DNA from: Halobacteriovorax sp. DA5
Lineage (GTDB): Bacteria; Bdellovibrionota; Bacteriovoracia; Bacteriovoracales; Bacteriovoracaceae
Direction: 5' to 3'
Assembly (NCBI RefSeq): GCF_002903145.1
Contig: NZ_PPDJ01000008.1
Coordinates: 248,001-312,000, forward strand
Length of the DNA: 64,000 nt
Below are positions 53,437-62,884 of this stretch, piece after piece (the stretch's first letter is position 1; each line of letters opens with the position of its first letter). Below the pieces are notes generated by a model. The model did no database searches. It was not told where the DNA came from and saw only the letters and a program-made list of their open reading frames with translations. Position numbers and translations under genes: made by a program.

Positions 53437-54268
53437 ATAGTGAATTGTAGTAATTTTTAAGCATTAATGCATCGTCTTCTAGGTTTGGTGAGTTACAGAT
53501 CATGTATCCACCACAACCATTCTTCTTAAGAGACTTTAGAAGATCTTTCCAGTTAAAGTCAGATTTCTCTAGGTTAAGGTGTTTAAGATCACCTTTAGAG
53601 TTAGTGCTAATACCTGAAATATGGATGTGCATATTTTTAACTGAATCTTCACCAAGTTCTTCTTTAAGTTTATTGATTACTTCATCAAACTCTTCTTCAG
53701 AGTTGTACTGGTTAGTACGTGCATATAAGTGAGAGAAGTCCATACATGGGCGACAAGAGTCTACGTTCTTAGTTAGGCTGATAAGCTCTTCTAAAGAACC
53801 AAACTGTGAAGTCTTTCCTGTAAGCTCTGGACGAAGCTCAATCTCAATATCAAGTCTGCTTAATCTTTCTTCGATTACATTCATCGACTTTTCAACTAGG
53901 TCGAAAACATCATATGGAGAATCTTTCATGTAGAAAGCTGCGTGGAAAGTCATTGATTCTGCACCACAAAGGTCAGAAATCTTAGCTGTTTGGATGATTC
54001 TTTCAACAGAAGAATCAATTTTATCCTGCTCTCTAGCATTTAGGTTGATATAGTATGGGCCGTGAGAAGTTAATGGAACGCCTAGCTCATATGATACTTT
54101 TCTTAGATTTGAAGAAACTTCTTCCTTCATTCTTACGCCGTGTGCAAACTCGAGTTGCATACAATCAAGTCCAAGTTCGTGAATTCTTTTAACACCTTCT
54201 ACTGGATTGTTCTTTTTAACTGTAGAATTAGGAACACCTGCTGTACCAAAAAGTAGCTTAGTATGCAT
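53435..54268 (-). CDS. endonuclease IV/sugar isomerase-like TIM-barrel protein
   Basis: A 277-aa AP-endonuclease-family-2/xylose-isomerase-like TIM barrel. It has LGVPLTSHGPYYINLNAR near residue 70, HAAFY near residue 110, ELTGK at about 149, MDFSHL at about 177 and MHIHISG at about 216. These match the metal-binding histidines, Glu and Asp of endonuclease IV (Nfo), which repairs abasic DNA. The DNA-contact loops are not conserved enough to be certain, so a sugar phosphate isomerase is the alternative. The gene is divergent from the HtpX-like operon. Confidence 0.7.
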   Translation of the reverse strand: MHTKLLFGTAGVPNSTVKKNNPVEGVKRIHELGLDCMQLEFAHGVRMKEEVSSNLRKVSYELGVPLTSHGPYYINLNAREQDKIDSSVERIIQTAKISDLCGAESMTFHAAFYMKDSPYDVFDLVEKSMNVIEERLSRLDIEIELRPELTGKTSQFGSLEELISLTKNVDSCRPCMDFSHLYARTNQYNSEEEFDEVINKLKEELGEDSVKNMHIHISGISTNSKGDLKHLNLEKSDFNWKDLLKSLKKNGCGGYMICNSPNLEDDALMLKNYYNSL

Positions 54269-54476
54269 TCAAAATACCCCTTCTGCTTATATTTAAAACG
54301 TTAATGCCTTGTGTATCACAATTACGGAATCCACAATAGGTGCGCTGCGAAATTATATATCAATCGCTTCATATATATCTGCTTTTGTCTATCTGTGATT
54401 CAGATGACTTATAGCCGTATTTTGGATTTGGGTCTATAATTAGAGAATATCTTGTAAAAAAAATAGGGACAAAATT

Positions 54477-55235
54477 TTGTTTAGTGTATTAATTTCATAT
54501 TTATTAAGTCTTTTTATCGTCTTTATTCAGGTATTTTTCCTGGCCGGTGGATTCATTGTCTTCAGTACAAATCTCCACATTTCGAGTTCGGTAGCATTGG
54601 CGACATTAATCTATGTAATTTCGTTTACTTACATCATACCTTCCATTGTGCTGTCTAAGCTAAACCCAATAAGATTAGATAACAAAGAACATGTGGCCAT
54701 TTTTAATAAAATAAATGGACTTCACTTTAGAGGCAATAAGGGAAGATTGAAGTTTTTTGAGAGTAAAAATGCTCCTTTCTTTATGATGGGAAGCTTGCTT
54801 GGTTCTGGTTATGTGATCATCAACTCAGCTATCATAAAGAATTTATCGCCATCTGAAATGGATAAGTACCTTGAGGCTGAACTTAGTTTCAATGAGACAA
54901 TTAATGCAAAGATACTAACTCACATCTTAGTGGTTCTTTTGTTTTGGCGTACGATTTTTAATTGGGTGTTCAAGTTGGCAAGAGCTGAAGCCGTTTTCCG
55001 TTATATGTTTGTGGTACCTCGAAGATTATTTAATCGCCTTTCAAATAGTTTTAAAGAATATCACTTTAAAAAGAATGAGAGTGTCGATATGAGAGGAGTT
55101 GCTCAGAAGGTAATTTACCTTGAGAATGCGATGATTAATGTTGTGCATTTTAATGTCGCTTCAACAACAATGTGGTCAATTCTACGTACTCCAGATGCTA
55201 TGGATGAGCGATTTCATCAAAGTGAGTTACTATGA
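54477..55235 (+). CDS. HtpX-like membrane protein lacking the zinc motif
   Basis: A 252-aa protein with two N-terminal membrane helices (LISYLLSLFIVFIQVFFLAG, ATLIYVISFTYIIPSIVL) and a further one near residue 150. After ESKNAPFFMMGSLLGSGYVI comes NLSPSEMDKYLEAELSF, aligned with the HtpX LAHELSH region. The HExxH is changed to AExxF: both histidines are lost, the glutamate remains. It therefore resembles M48B protease HtpX but cannot bind zinc in the usual way. Start TTG with AGGGA upstream. It overlaps the kinase gene by 4 bp (ATGA). Confidence 0.65.
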   Translation: MFSVLISYLLSLFIVFIQVFFLAGGFIVFSTNLHISSSVALATLIYVISFTYIIPSIVLSKLNPIRLDNKEHVAIFNKINGLHFRGNKGRLKFFESKNAPFFMMGSLLGSGYVIINSAIIKNLSPSEMDKYLEAELSFNETINAKILTHILVVLLFWRTIFNWVFKLARAEAVFRYMFVVPRRLFNRLSNSFKEYHFKKNESVDMRGVAQKVIYLENAMINVVHFNVASTTMWSILRTPDAMDERFHQSELL

Positions 55236-57109
55236 AGAACTTTTTTAAGTACTTCAGAGAATTAGATTTTACAAAATATTACCCAGCGCTTTTTACAGTC
55301 GTCTTCTTGTCTGTTTTATTTCAGTATAAGTTTCAATCTATTGAAGCAATCTTTTATGATCTAAGACTAAAGCTAGATATGACTCTCGTTCACGATGATA
55401 ATATCGTTCTCATTAAGATTGATGAAGAGAGTGATGAGTTTCTTGGCGAGAGTTATCCTTATACCTATACAACTTATCTAAAGCTTTTTAGGAAAGTCTT
55501 AAAGGATAAACCAGCAATTATAAATTTCTTTGGAGATCTCTCTGCTCCATTAAATGAAAGAGAGGCAGCGTCTCTTCAATTGCTTCATGATGAAATTAAA
55601 GATTATATGAAGCAAGGTGGACTTTATCGTTATGGGACAGAATTAGATTCTTGGGGAGAGCGTCTTCCTCCACAAGAATTAAGAGACTTAGGATATTCTC
55701 CAGCAGTTGTGAATATTGATAGTAAGCTCTTTGCTAAAGATGATGTCGTTAGAAGAATGGTTCTCAATATTTCAGGTGAAGAGACTCTTGATTTTTGGAC
55801 TGCTAATGAATGGCGAATAATTAATAATGAAGAACCACTTGTTTTAAATAAGCTTAAGAGTGCTTACTATATGCCAGAAGCTGATGCTAGCTTCAGCTTA
55901 TTTCGTTATCCATTACGAACACTAGAGCACTTAGAAAAACTACCTGTTCACAGAGTTGTTGTTGGAAATATTCCAAGTGGCTACTTTAATGGAAAAGTTG
56001 TTTTAATTGGCCCTGCCTATATTTCGAATTTGAGACATTATGCAAAGACTCCATTTGATAAAGATCAGAAGAGAACTTCGAAATTAGAAATCCATGCCAA
56101 TATGACAAAAGCATTAATGGAGAATCAATTAATTTATTCAATACCTCTTTGGGTGACTAAAATTCTTTCGATGTTAATTGGTGTCATTCTTTCAATTGTT
56201 ATATCTAGAATTCAGCCAGCTAAAGGACTTCTTATTACGTTTGGGATTATTGTTGGAACAGTTCTCTTTTCATATTTAATCTTTTTACTCTTTGGACTTT
56301 GGCTTTATATTACGCATATCTTATTAACAGTGTTTGTCGTTTACTATATTTGGGTACCATTTAGGGCGATTGGTGAGTATCAACGTCGTTATAAGATTCA
56401 AGAAGAAACAAAGCTACTTAAGAGAGTTGAAAACTTAAAGCAAAACTTTATTTCGTTAATGAGTCATGACCTGAAGACACCGGTAGCCAAAATTGCAGGT
56501 GTTGCTGATAATATGCTGCAAAGAAATCGTGGTGGTGAAACCTACATGCACGATGGACTAAAAACTATTATTGATTCAACAAAAGAACTTAATAATTTTA
56601 TCACTTCAATTTTAGACCTTACAAAAGTTGAGTCTCGAAATATCTCTCTTAATCTACAAAGTAAGGATGTTAATAAAATTATTGAAGATTGCGTAAATAG
56701 CTTAATGTACCTGGCGCGTTCAAAAGAGATGTCAATTGAGACAGAGCTCGGACCACTATTTCCAATTGAGATTGATGTTAGTCTCGTTAATCGTATTGTT
56801 TCTAATATTGTTGAAAACTCGATTAAATATGCTGGTGAAGGTAAGACAATTAATATAAAGACTTGGGACGATGATACTTGGGTCTATATTGAAATTTCAG
56901 ACAATGGTGTTGGTATGGGCCAAGACGATGTCGATAATATATTTGAGAAGTTTTATCGGGTTAAAAATGATGCGTCCCATATTATTAAGGGGAGCGGTCT
57001 AGGTCTTTATCTGGTAAAATATTTCGTAGAACTTCATGGTGGTGAGATTTCTGTAACTTCATCACTTGGAGAAGGAACAAGTTTTCTAATTAAATTTTTG
57101 AATAAATAA
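55232..57109 (+). CDS. CHASE2-domain sensor histidine kinase
   Basis: A 625-aa kinase. An N-terminal membrane helix precedes a CHASE2 extracytoplasmic domain (about residues 35-300: FYDLRLKLDM, IDEESDEF, GKVVLIGPAY). Several C-terminal membrane helices follow (ILSMLIGVILSIVISRI and others), then the histidine kinase core with H-box LMSHDLKTPVAKI, N-box NIVENSIKYA, G1 DNGVGMG and G2 GSGLGLYLVKYF. It should sense an envelope signal and phosphorylate the NtrC-type regulator 11 bp downstream. It overlaps the HtpX-like gene by 4 bp. Confidence 0.93.
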   Translation: MKNFFKYFRELDFTKYYPALFTVVFLSVLFQYKFQSIEAIFYDLRLKLDMTLVHDDNIVLIKIDEESDEFLGESYPYTYTTYLKLFRKVLKDKPAIINFFGDLSAPLNEREAASLQLLHDEIKDYMKQGGLYRYGTELDSWGERLPPQELRDLGYSPAVVNIDSKLFAKDDVVRRMVLNISGEETLDFWTANEWRIINNEEPLVLNKLKSAYYMPEADASFSLFRYPLRTLEHLEKLPVHRVVVGNIPSGYFNGKVVLIGPAYISNLRHYAKTPFDKDQKRTSKLEIHANMTKALMENQLIYSIPLWVTKILSMLIGVILSIVISRIQPAKGLLITFGIIVGTVLFSYLIFLLFGLWLYITHILLTVFVVYYIWVPFRAIGEYQRRYKIQEETKLLKRVENLKQNFISLMSHDLKTPVAKIAGVADNMLQRNRGGETYMHDGLKTIIDSTKELNNFITSILDLTKVESRNISLNLQSKDVNKIIEDCVNSLMYLARSKEMSIETELGPLFPIEIDVSLVNRIVSNIVENSIKYAGEGKTINIKTWDDDTWVYIEISDNGVGMGQDDVDNIFEKFYRVKNDASHIIKGSGLGLYLVKYFVELHGGEISVTSSLGEGTSFLIKFLNK

Positions 57110-57120
57110 ATGGAGTGCAT

Positions 57121-58623
57121 ATGCATAAGGTTTTAGTTGTCGATGATGATAAAGTTTTACAAACCTCAGTAAGAGAGGCGTTGGAATTTCATCACTTTGC
57201 AGTTGATGTTGCCGACAACGGGAAAGAGGCGTTAAGTGCTGTTTATAAGACTAAGTATGATCTAGTTGTTATGGACGTGAACATGCCTGAAATGGATGGT
57301 ATTGAAGCGTTAACAGAGATTAAGAAACATGATCCTTCAGTAATTGTTATTATCTTAACTGCGTATTCAAATGTTACTGATGCGGTAAAGGTCGTAAAAG
57401 AAGGCGCTTATAATTACCTTGAAAAGCCGATCAGCTCAGACAATCTTGTTTCATTGATTAAGCGTGCCCTTAAAGCAAGATCACTTGTTGAAACAGTTGG
57501 TTTCTCGGCTCCAGTTTTATCACTTGGTGATACAAAAAATAAATTTGTTGGTGAATCAGATGTTATGCAGAAGGTTTTCAATGTTATTGGAAAGCTTGCG
57601 CAAGTAAACACTCCGGTTTTAATTCGAGGTGAGTCTGGTACAGGTAAAGAGCTTGTTGCTCGTGCAATTCACTATAATGGTCCAAGAAAAGATGAAAAAT
57701 TTGTAACGATTAACTTGGCAGCTATTCCTGAAAACTTAATAGAGTCAGAATTATTTGGTCACGAAAAAGGTGCATTTACTGGTGCTAACGAAAGAAAAAT
57801 CGGTAAGTTTCAATTTGCTGATGGTGGAACTCTTTTCTTAGATGAGATCGGTGATGTTTCACCAACGATGCAAGTTAAACTACTGCGCGTTCTTCAAGAA
57901 GGTACCTTCACTCCTGTCGGTTCAAATAGAGAGATTAAAGCTGATGTTCGTGTAATTGCAGCTTCACACAAACCATTTGAAAAGATGATTGAAGAAGGAA
58001 CATTTAGAGAAGACTTATTCTACCGTTTAAATGTTCTTCCTGTATATCTTCCTCCGTTAAGAGAGAGAAACTCAGATATTCCTCATCTTGTTGAATACTA
58101 CGTTAAGTATTTTAATAATGTTCATAATCTAGAAATTAGTGGACTTGATGAAGAAGCAATGAAGATTATGCAAGGTCATGATTGGCCAGGTAATATTCGT
58201 GAGCTTAGAAATGTTATCGAGCATGCTTTCATTATTGAAAGTGGTGATATTATCAAAGCCAGCTCTTTACCAGATAAGATAAGAAAATCAGTTACAGTTG
58301 AAAATCTTGTCGAAGAATCTCAAGCTATTATTGATTACGATGAAATTAAGGACTCTGTTCTTACAGATGCGGGACAAGATGAACAATTAATTGCAAGTGC
58401 ACAAGGTTATCAATTTGTTTTTGCAACTAATGAAGTTGACGGTGAGCTAAGGCTTAATTTTTCACAAGCTAAAGATATTTTTGAAAAAGAATTTATCATC
58501 CAGGCTTTAAAAATTAATAATGGAAAGATTAATCAAACAGCATTGAAAGCAAATATTCCTAAGAAGACACTTCTTAGAAAGATTGAAAAGTACGAGATTA
58601 ACCCTAAGGAATTTTATAAATGA
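57121..58623 (+). CDS. NtrC-type sigma-54-dependent response regulator
   Basis: A 500-aa regulator: receiver domain with phospho-Asp in VVMDVNMPEMDG, AAA+ domain with GESGTGKELVARAIHY, the sigma-54 contact GAFTGA and LFLDEIGDV, and a C-terminal Fis-type helix-turn-helix (NGKINQTALKANIPKKTLLR). ATG 57121 is favoured with GGAG at 57112-57115; GTG 57115 would add two residues. It acts at sigma-54 promoters when phosphorylated. Its stop overlaps lspA (ATGA). The sigma-54 promoter at 42.1 kb is a possible target, but the connection is untested. Confidence 0.95.
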   Translation: MHKVLVVDDDKVLQTSVREALEFHHFAVDVADNGKEALSAVYKTKYDLVVMDVNMPEMDGIEALTEIKKHDPSVIVIILTAYSNVTDAVKVVKEGAYNYLEKPISSDNLVSLIKRALKARSLVETVGFSAPVLSLGDTKNKFVGESDVMQKVFNVIGKLAQVNTPVLIRGESGTGKELVARAIHYNGPRKDEKFVTINLAAIPENLIESELFGHEKGAFTGANERKIGKFQFADGGTLFLDEIGDVSPTMQVKLLRVLQEGTFTPVGSNREIKADVRVIAASHKPFEKMIEEGTFREDLFYRLNVLPVYLPPLRERNSDIPHLVEYYVKYFNNVHNLEISGLDEEAMKIMQGHDWPGNIRELRNVIEHAFIIESGDIIKASSLPDKIRKSVTVENLVEESQAIIDYDEIKDSVLTDAGQDEQLIASAQGYQFVFATNEVDGELRLNFSQAKDIFEKEFIIQALKINNGKINQTALKANIPKKTLLRKIEKYEINPKEFYK

Positions 58624-59120
58624 ATCGAATTTGGCAAATGACATTACTTATTGTTGGAATTCTTTTCTTGGATCAATTTTCTAAGGGAGCAATTCAATCT
58701 AGTTTTAAGCTTGGGGAAACATTAACAGTTATTCCTGGCTTCTTTAATCTTACTTATGTGAAGAATCCTGGTGTAGCTTTTGGAATGGGGAGTGAGTTTC
58801 CTGACGTAGTTAGAATGATTCTTTTTAAAATCCTGCCGGTAATTGCATGTCTTTGGTTTGTCTATTTAATCTGGGACTCAAGAAAGAAAAGTTATATGCT
58901 TTGTTTAGCTTATTCAATGATCTTCGCTGGAGCTGTTGGAAATCTTATTGATCGTATCTCATTAGATTACGTCGTCGATATGTTTGATTTCTATTATAAG
59001 GGATGGCACTTTGCTGCTTTCAACGTGGCAGATGCTTCAATATCTGTAGCAGCAGGTATATATATTGTTGATTATTTTTTAACTGAAGTTCGTGGAAATA
59101 AAAAGAGTGCTAAAGCCTAG
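58620..59120 (+). CDS. lspA: lipoprotein signal peptidase LspA
   Basis: A 166-aa inner-membrane aspartyl protease that cleaves lipoprotein signal peptides before the lipidated cysteine. It has four membrane helices and the family boxes LDQFSKGAIQ, NPGVAFGMG, GAVGNLIDR (catalytic Asp) and FNVADASISVAAG (second Asp). Length matches E. coli (164). It is translationally coupled to the regulator gene (4-bp overlap). The many lipoproteins here would be its substrates. Confidence 0.96.
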   Translation: MNRIWQMTLLIVGILFLDQFSKGAIQSSFKLGETLTVIPGFFNLTYVKNPGVAFGMGSEFPDVVRMILFKILPVIACLWFVYLIWDSRKKSYMLCLAYSMIFAGAVGNLIDRISLDYVVDMFDFYYKGWHFAAFNVADASISVAAGIYIVDYFLTEVRGNKKSAKA

Positions 59121-59122
59121 GC

Positions 59123-59563
59123 TTAAGCACTCTCTTCTTCTGTATTTGTTTCTTCACTTGGTTTTTCTTTTGTAATTCCAAATTCGCTGTGTAGCTCGTT
59201 AAGAGACTCTTCTGAAACATAGAGTTCTGACTTAAGAGTTTCACGTCCCCAAATTGCAAAAGCATCATTGTGCTCATACATTGTAATCGTTTCCCAAGGA
59301 CAGTCTTGAGAGCAGTTTTGACAACCAATACATCTAGCTAGGTCGATTTCAACTGTTTGATTGAATTGTGGGTTATTTGGATTTGGACCAGGTACTAGTT
59401 CAATTGAGTCTACTGGACAACCTTGGATACAGATTTCACATCCTGTACATCCTGACTGGTGAACAACAGCTAGTAGCTTAGGGCCCTTCTTACCTTTTCT
59501 CGCTGGCTTAAAGCGTGCCGAGTGGTAAGGATTCTCCACTAAAAATTTAACATCTTCGCTCAT
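59123..59563 (-). CDS. 2[4Fe-4S] ferredoxin-like protein
   Basis: A 146-aa Fe-S protein with CTGCEICIQGCPVDSI and CIGCQNCSQDCPWETI, two complete cluster motifs, flanked by a basic N-terminal region and an acidic Glu-rich C-terminal tail. ATG 59563 has AGGA upstream (spacing 7); a TTG at 59569 would add two residues. It is longer than small ferredoxins and may be an electron-transfer subunit of a larger complex. It is convergent with lspA and divergent from icmF. Confidence 0.85.
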   Translation of the reverse strand: MSEDVKFLVENPYHSARFKPARKGKKGPKLLAVVHQSGCTGCEICIQGCPVDSIELVPGPNPNNPQFNQTVEIDLARCIGCQNCSQDCPWETITMYEHNDAFAIWGRETLKSELYVSEESLNELHSEFGITKEKPSEETNTEEESA

Positions 59564-59631
59564 TAGCAATTCCTAATACTAAGTTAATTAGCAGTATTTT
59601 AACGTATTTCAACGCATCATAAAAGGGATTT

Positions 59632-59660
59632 TTGCCTGATTAAAATACATTAGGTATAGT
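59632..59660 (+). promoter_or_regulatory. promoter of icmF
   Basis: TTGCCT (59632-59637), 17-bp spacer, TATAGT (59655-59660), about 75 bp before the start. A leader hairpin GGTAAA/TTTACC (59692-59697 with 59706-59711) follows. No cobalamin riboswitch is seen. Confidence 0.6.
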
Positions 59661-59734
59661 CCTTTAGCAATATTGAATGATAAAAAGCTTGGGTAAATAA
59701 TTGTTTTTACCTGACGTGATTTCAGAGGTTTAGA

Positions 59735-62700
59735 GTGAGAAAATTAAGATTTGTCACAGCGGCCAGTTTATTTGATGGCCATGATGTATCAATAAATATT
59801 ATGAGAAGGCTTCTTCAGTCAAAAGGTGTGGAAGTTATTCACCTTGGACACAACCGTTCTGCACAAGAGGTTGTTGATGCTGTTTTACACGAAGACGCAA
59901 ATGCTGTTGCCTTGAGTTCTTATCAAGGTGGGCATAATGAATACTTTGCTTATGTACGTGAGCTTTTAGATGAAGCTGGGGCAACTAACGTTCGTATTTT
60001 TGGCGGCGGTGGTGGTGTAATCACTCCAAAAGAAATTAAGGCCCTGCACGAAAAAGGTATCACAAGAATCTATTCTCCTGAAGACGGGATGAAATTAGGT
60101 CTTGAGGGAATTATTGACGATATGATTGAGAGAGCTACTCACTCAACACTTGATGGCTTCACTCTTGATGCAAAAGCAAAGGATCTACCAAAGACTCAAT
60201 TAGCAAAAGTAATTACTGCTATTGAAGATGGAGCCGATATTGAAATTCCTTCTTCAAATAAAAATATTCCAGTTCTTGGTATCACGGGGACAGGTGGTGC
60301 TGGTAAGTCATCTTTAATTGATGAAACACTTTTAAGATTTCACCGCTTTTATCCAGAAAAGAAAGTTGCACTTATTTCAGTTGACCCAACTAAGAAGAAA
60401 ACTCAAGGTGCTCTTTTAGGTGACCGTATTAGACTTGGTTCTGCTAATTTTGAAAACTTCTATATTAGATCACTGGCAACTCGTGACTCTGGTACAGAGC
60501 TTTCTCCTCAAATTAAAAAGACTGTTAACTTTTTAAAGGAACAAGATTTCGATTTAATTATCGTTGAAACTTCAGGTATTGGTCAGGCTTCTGATGAGAT
60601 TACAAAGATCTCAGATAAGTGTGTATATGTAATGACTCCTGAGTATGGTGCTGCAACTCAACTTGAAAAAATTGAGATGCTTGAACAGGCTGACTTTGTA
60701 GTTCTAAACAAGTTTGAAAAGCCTCGTTCAGAAGATTCAATGAGAGATATTAGAAAGCAATATCGCCGCAATCATCAACTGTTTGCTGGTCATCCAGGTT
60801 CTCCGACGGATGAAGAGCTTCCAATTTTTGGAACAATGGCATCTAAGTTTAATGATGTTGGTGTAAATGCTTTATTTCAGGCTATTGCTCAAACATTTGA
60901 CTTTGATCAATCACCTCTAGAAGGAATCATCGCAAATCGTGCAAGTAATGATAAGACGAGAATTATTCCTGCAGAGAGATCATTATACCTAAGAGAGATT
61001 GCTAAGGCTTCTCGTGACTATAATAACGAAACTGAAATTAGAATGGAAAAACTTCGTGACATCGAAGCACTTGAGATCACAAGTAAAATTGTTCCAAGTA
61101 ACGAAGTTGATGCAAAGCTTGCTGAGCTTAAAGCAGAGCTTGGTGAAGATGTTGAAAAAGAGATTGAACAATTTCAATCAGTTTTAAAGCAATACCAAGA
61201 CGGAACTTTCACTTATCACGTACGTGATCGAGAGTTTAAAGTTGCAACTAAATATACTTCACTTTCTGGATTAGAAATTCAAAAAGTAGGAACTCCAAGA
61301 TTCTCTTCTAAAGTTGATCAGTACCGTTTCATTAGAGATGTAAATATGCCAGGCTTCTTTCCATTCGGCGCAGGGATTTTCCCATTTAAGCGTACTGATG
61401 AAGATCCAAAGAGAATGTTTGCAGGAGAAGGTGGCCCAGCAAGAACGAATAAGCGTTTTCACTACCTTTCAAAAGATGACAAAGCGAAACGTCTTTCAAC
61501 TGCTTTTGACTCTGTAACTCTTTACGGAGAAGATCCAGATCTTCGTCCAGATATCTTTGGTAAAATTGGTGAAGCCGGAGTTTCGATTGCGACAGTTGAA
61601 GATATGGAATTACTATTTGATGGCTTTGATCTATCTGATCCATATACATCTGTATCAATGACAATTAATGGCCCTGCACCAATTATGTTAGCTTTCTACT
61701 TAAACACTGCTTTAAGACAAAAGTTAAAAGGTGAGGATTATTACGATAATGAAAAACGCCTAGCAATTCTTCAACAAATTAGAGGTACTGTACAAGCAGA
61801 TATCCTAAAAGAAGATCAGGCACAGAACACATGTATCTTCTCTCTTGAGTTTGCACTTAAGATGATGGGAGATGTTCAAGAGTATTTCTGTCAGCAGAAA
61901 ATTAAAAATTACTATACGGTTTCAATTTCGGGATACCATATTGCAGAAGCTGGCGCGAACCCTATTACTCAAGTTGCTTTCACTCTTGCTAATGGTTTCA
62001 CTTTTGTTGAGTACTACTTAGCTCGTGGATTAAATATTGATGAGTTCTCTCAAAACTTATCTTTCTTCTTCTCTAATGGTCTTGATCCTGAATACTCAGT
62101 GATCGGACGTGTTGCTAGAAAGATTTGGGCGATCACAATGCGTGATAAATATGGTGCAAATGACAAGTCTCAAAAATTTAAATATCACATTCAAACTTCA
62201 GGGCGTTCTTTACACGCTCAAGAAATTGATTTCAATGATATTAGAACGACTCTACAAGCTTACCTTGCACTTTCTGATAATTGTAACTCTCTTCATACAA
62301 ATGCTTATGATGAAGCGATTACGACTCCAACTGAAGAGTCTGTAAGACGTGCAATGGCAATTCAGATGATTATTAACCGCGAGTTTGGTTTAAATAAATC
62401 TGACAACCCTATGCAGGGAGCTTACGTAATTGAAGAGTTAGCCGATCTTGTTGAAGAAGCTATCTTAGCAGAATTTGAAAGAATTTCTGATAAGGGTGGT
62501 GTTCTTGGTGCAATGGAAAGTATGTATCAAAGATCAAAAATTCAAGAAGAGTCTCTATACTATGAGACACTAAAAGATACTGGTGAACTTCCAATCATTG
62601 GTGTTAATACTTATATTGCAGACAATATTGATGAGCAGTTAAACCAAGAAATTGAACTTTCACGTTGTAGCGACGAAGAAAAGAAAGGTCAGATTTCACG

Positions 62701-62884
62701 TTTAAATGATTTCAAATCTAGAAATGCTGATAAATCTGATGAAGCACTAAATAAACTAAGAGCAGTTGCTTTATCTGGTGGAAATATTTTTGCTGAACTT
62801 ATTGAAACAGTTAATTATTGTTCTCTTGGACAAATCACTAATCTTCTTTATGAAATTGGTGGGAAGTACAGAAGGAATATGTAA
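59735..62884 (+). CDS. icmF: fused isobutyryl-CoA mutase IcmF
   Basis: A 1049-aa single-chain mutase with three parts. Residues about 1-135 bind B12 (DGHDVSINIMRRLLQSKG, with the histidine ligand). About 170-420 is a MeaB/ArgK-type GTPase chaperone with GITGTGGAGKSS. From about 500 on lies the mutase barrel (VNMPGFFPFGAGIFPFKRT and FAGEGGPARTNKRF). The FPFGAGIFPF region has Phe where methylmalonyl-CoA mutase has the YxxM/R pattern, consistent with IcmF. It interconverts isobutyryl-CoA and n-butyryl-CoA. GTG start with GAGG upstream. The stop overlaps the next gene (TAATG). Confidence 0.93.
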   Translation: MRKLRFVTAASLFDGHDVSINIMRRLLQSKGVEVIHLGHNRSAQEVVDAVLHEDANAVALSSYQGGHNEYFAYVRELLDEAGATNVRIFGGGGGVITPKEIKALHEKGITRIYSPEDGMKLGLEGIIDDMIERATHSTLDGFTLDAKAKDLPKTQLAKVITAIEDGADIEIPSSNKNIPVLGITGTGGAGKSSLIDETLLRFHRFYPEKKVALISVDPTKKKTQGALLGDRIRLGSANFENFYIRSLATRDSGTELSPQIKKTVNFLKEQDFDLIIVETSGIGQASDEITKISDKCVYVMTPEYGAATQLEKIEMLEQADFVVLNKFEKPRSEDSMRDIRKQYRRNHQLFAGHPGSPTDEELPIFGTMASKFNDVGVNALFQAIAQTFDFDQSPLEGIIANRASNDKTRIIPAERSLYLREIAKASRDYNNETEIRMEKLRDIEALEITSKIVPSNEVDAKLAELKAELGEDVEKEIEQFQSVLKQYQDGTFTYHVRDREFKVATKYTSLSGLEIQKVGTPRFSSKVDQYRFIRDVNMPGFFPFGAGIFPFKRTDEDPKRMFAGEGGPARTNKRFHYLSKDDKAKRLSTAFDSVTLYGEDPDLRPDIFGKIGEAGVSIATVEDMELLFDGFDLSDPYTSVSMTINGPAPIMLAFYLNTALRQKLKGEDYYDNEKRLAILQQIRGTVQADILKEDQAQNTCIFSLEFALKMMGDVQEYFCQQKIKNYYTVSISGYHIAEAGANPITQVAFTLANGFTFVEYYLARGLNIDEFSQNLSFFFSNGLDPEYSVIGRVARKIWAITMRDKYGANDKSQKFKYHIQTSGRSLHAQEIDFNDIRTTLQAYLALSDNCNSLHTNAYDEAITTPTEESVRRAMAIQMIINREFGLNKSDNPMQGAYVIEELADLVEEAILAEFERISDKGGVLGAMESMYQRSKIQEESLYYETLKDTGELPIIGVNTYIADNIDEQLNQEIELSRCSDEEKKGQISRLNDFKSRNADKSDEALNKLRAVALSGGNIFAELIETVNYCSLGQITNLLYEIGGKYRRNM

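Noticed and set aside
59570..59734. Cobalamin riboswitch upstream of icmF
   Set aside because: The gap is only 165 bp and no B12-box-like sequence was found; only a promoter and a small hairpin are visible.
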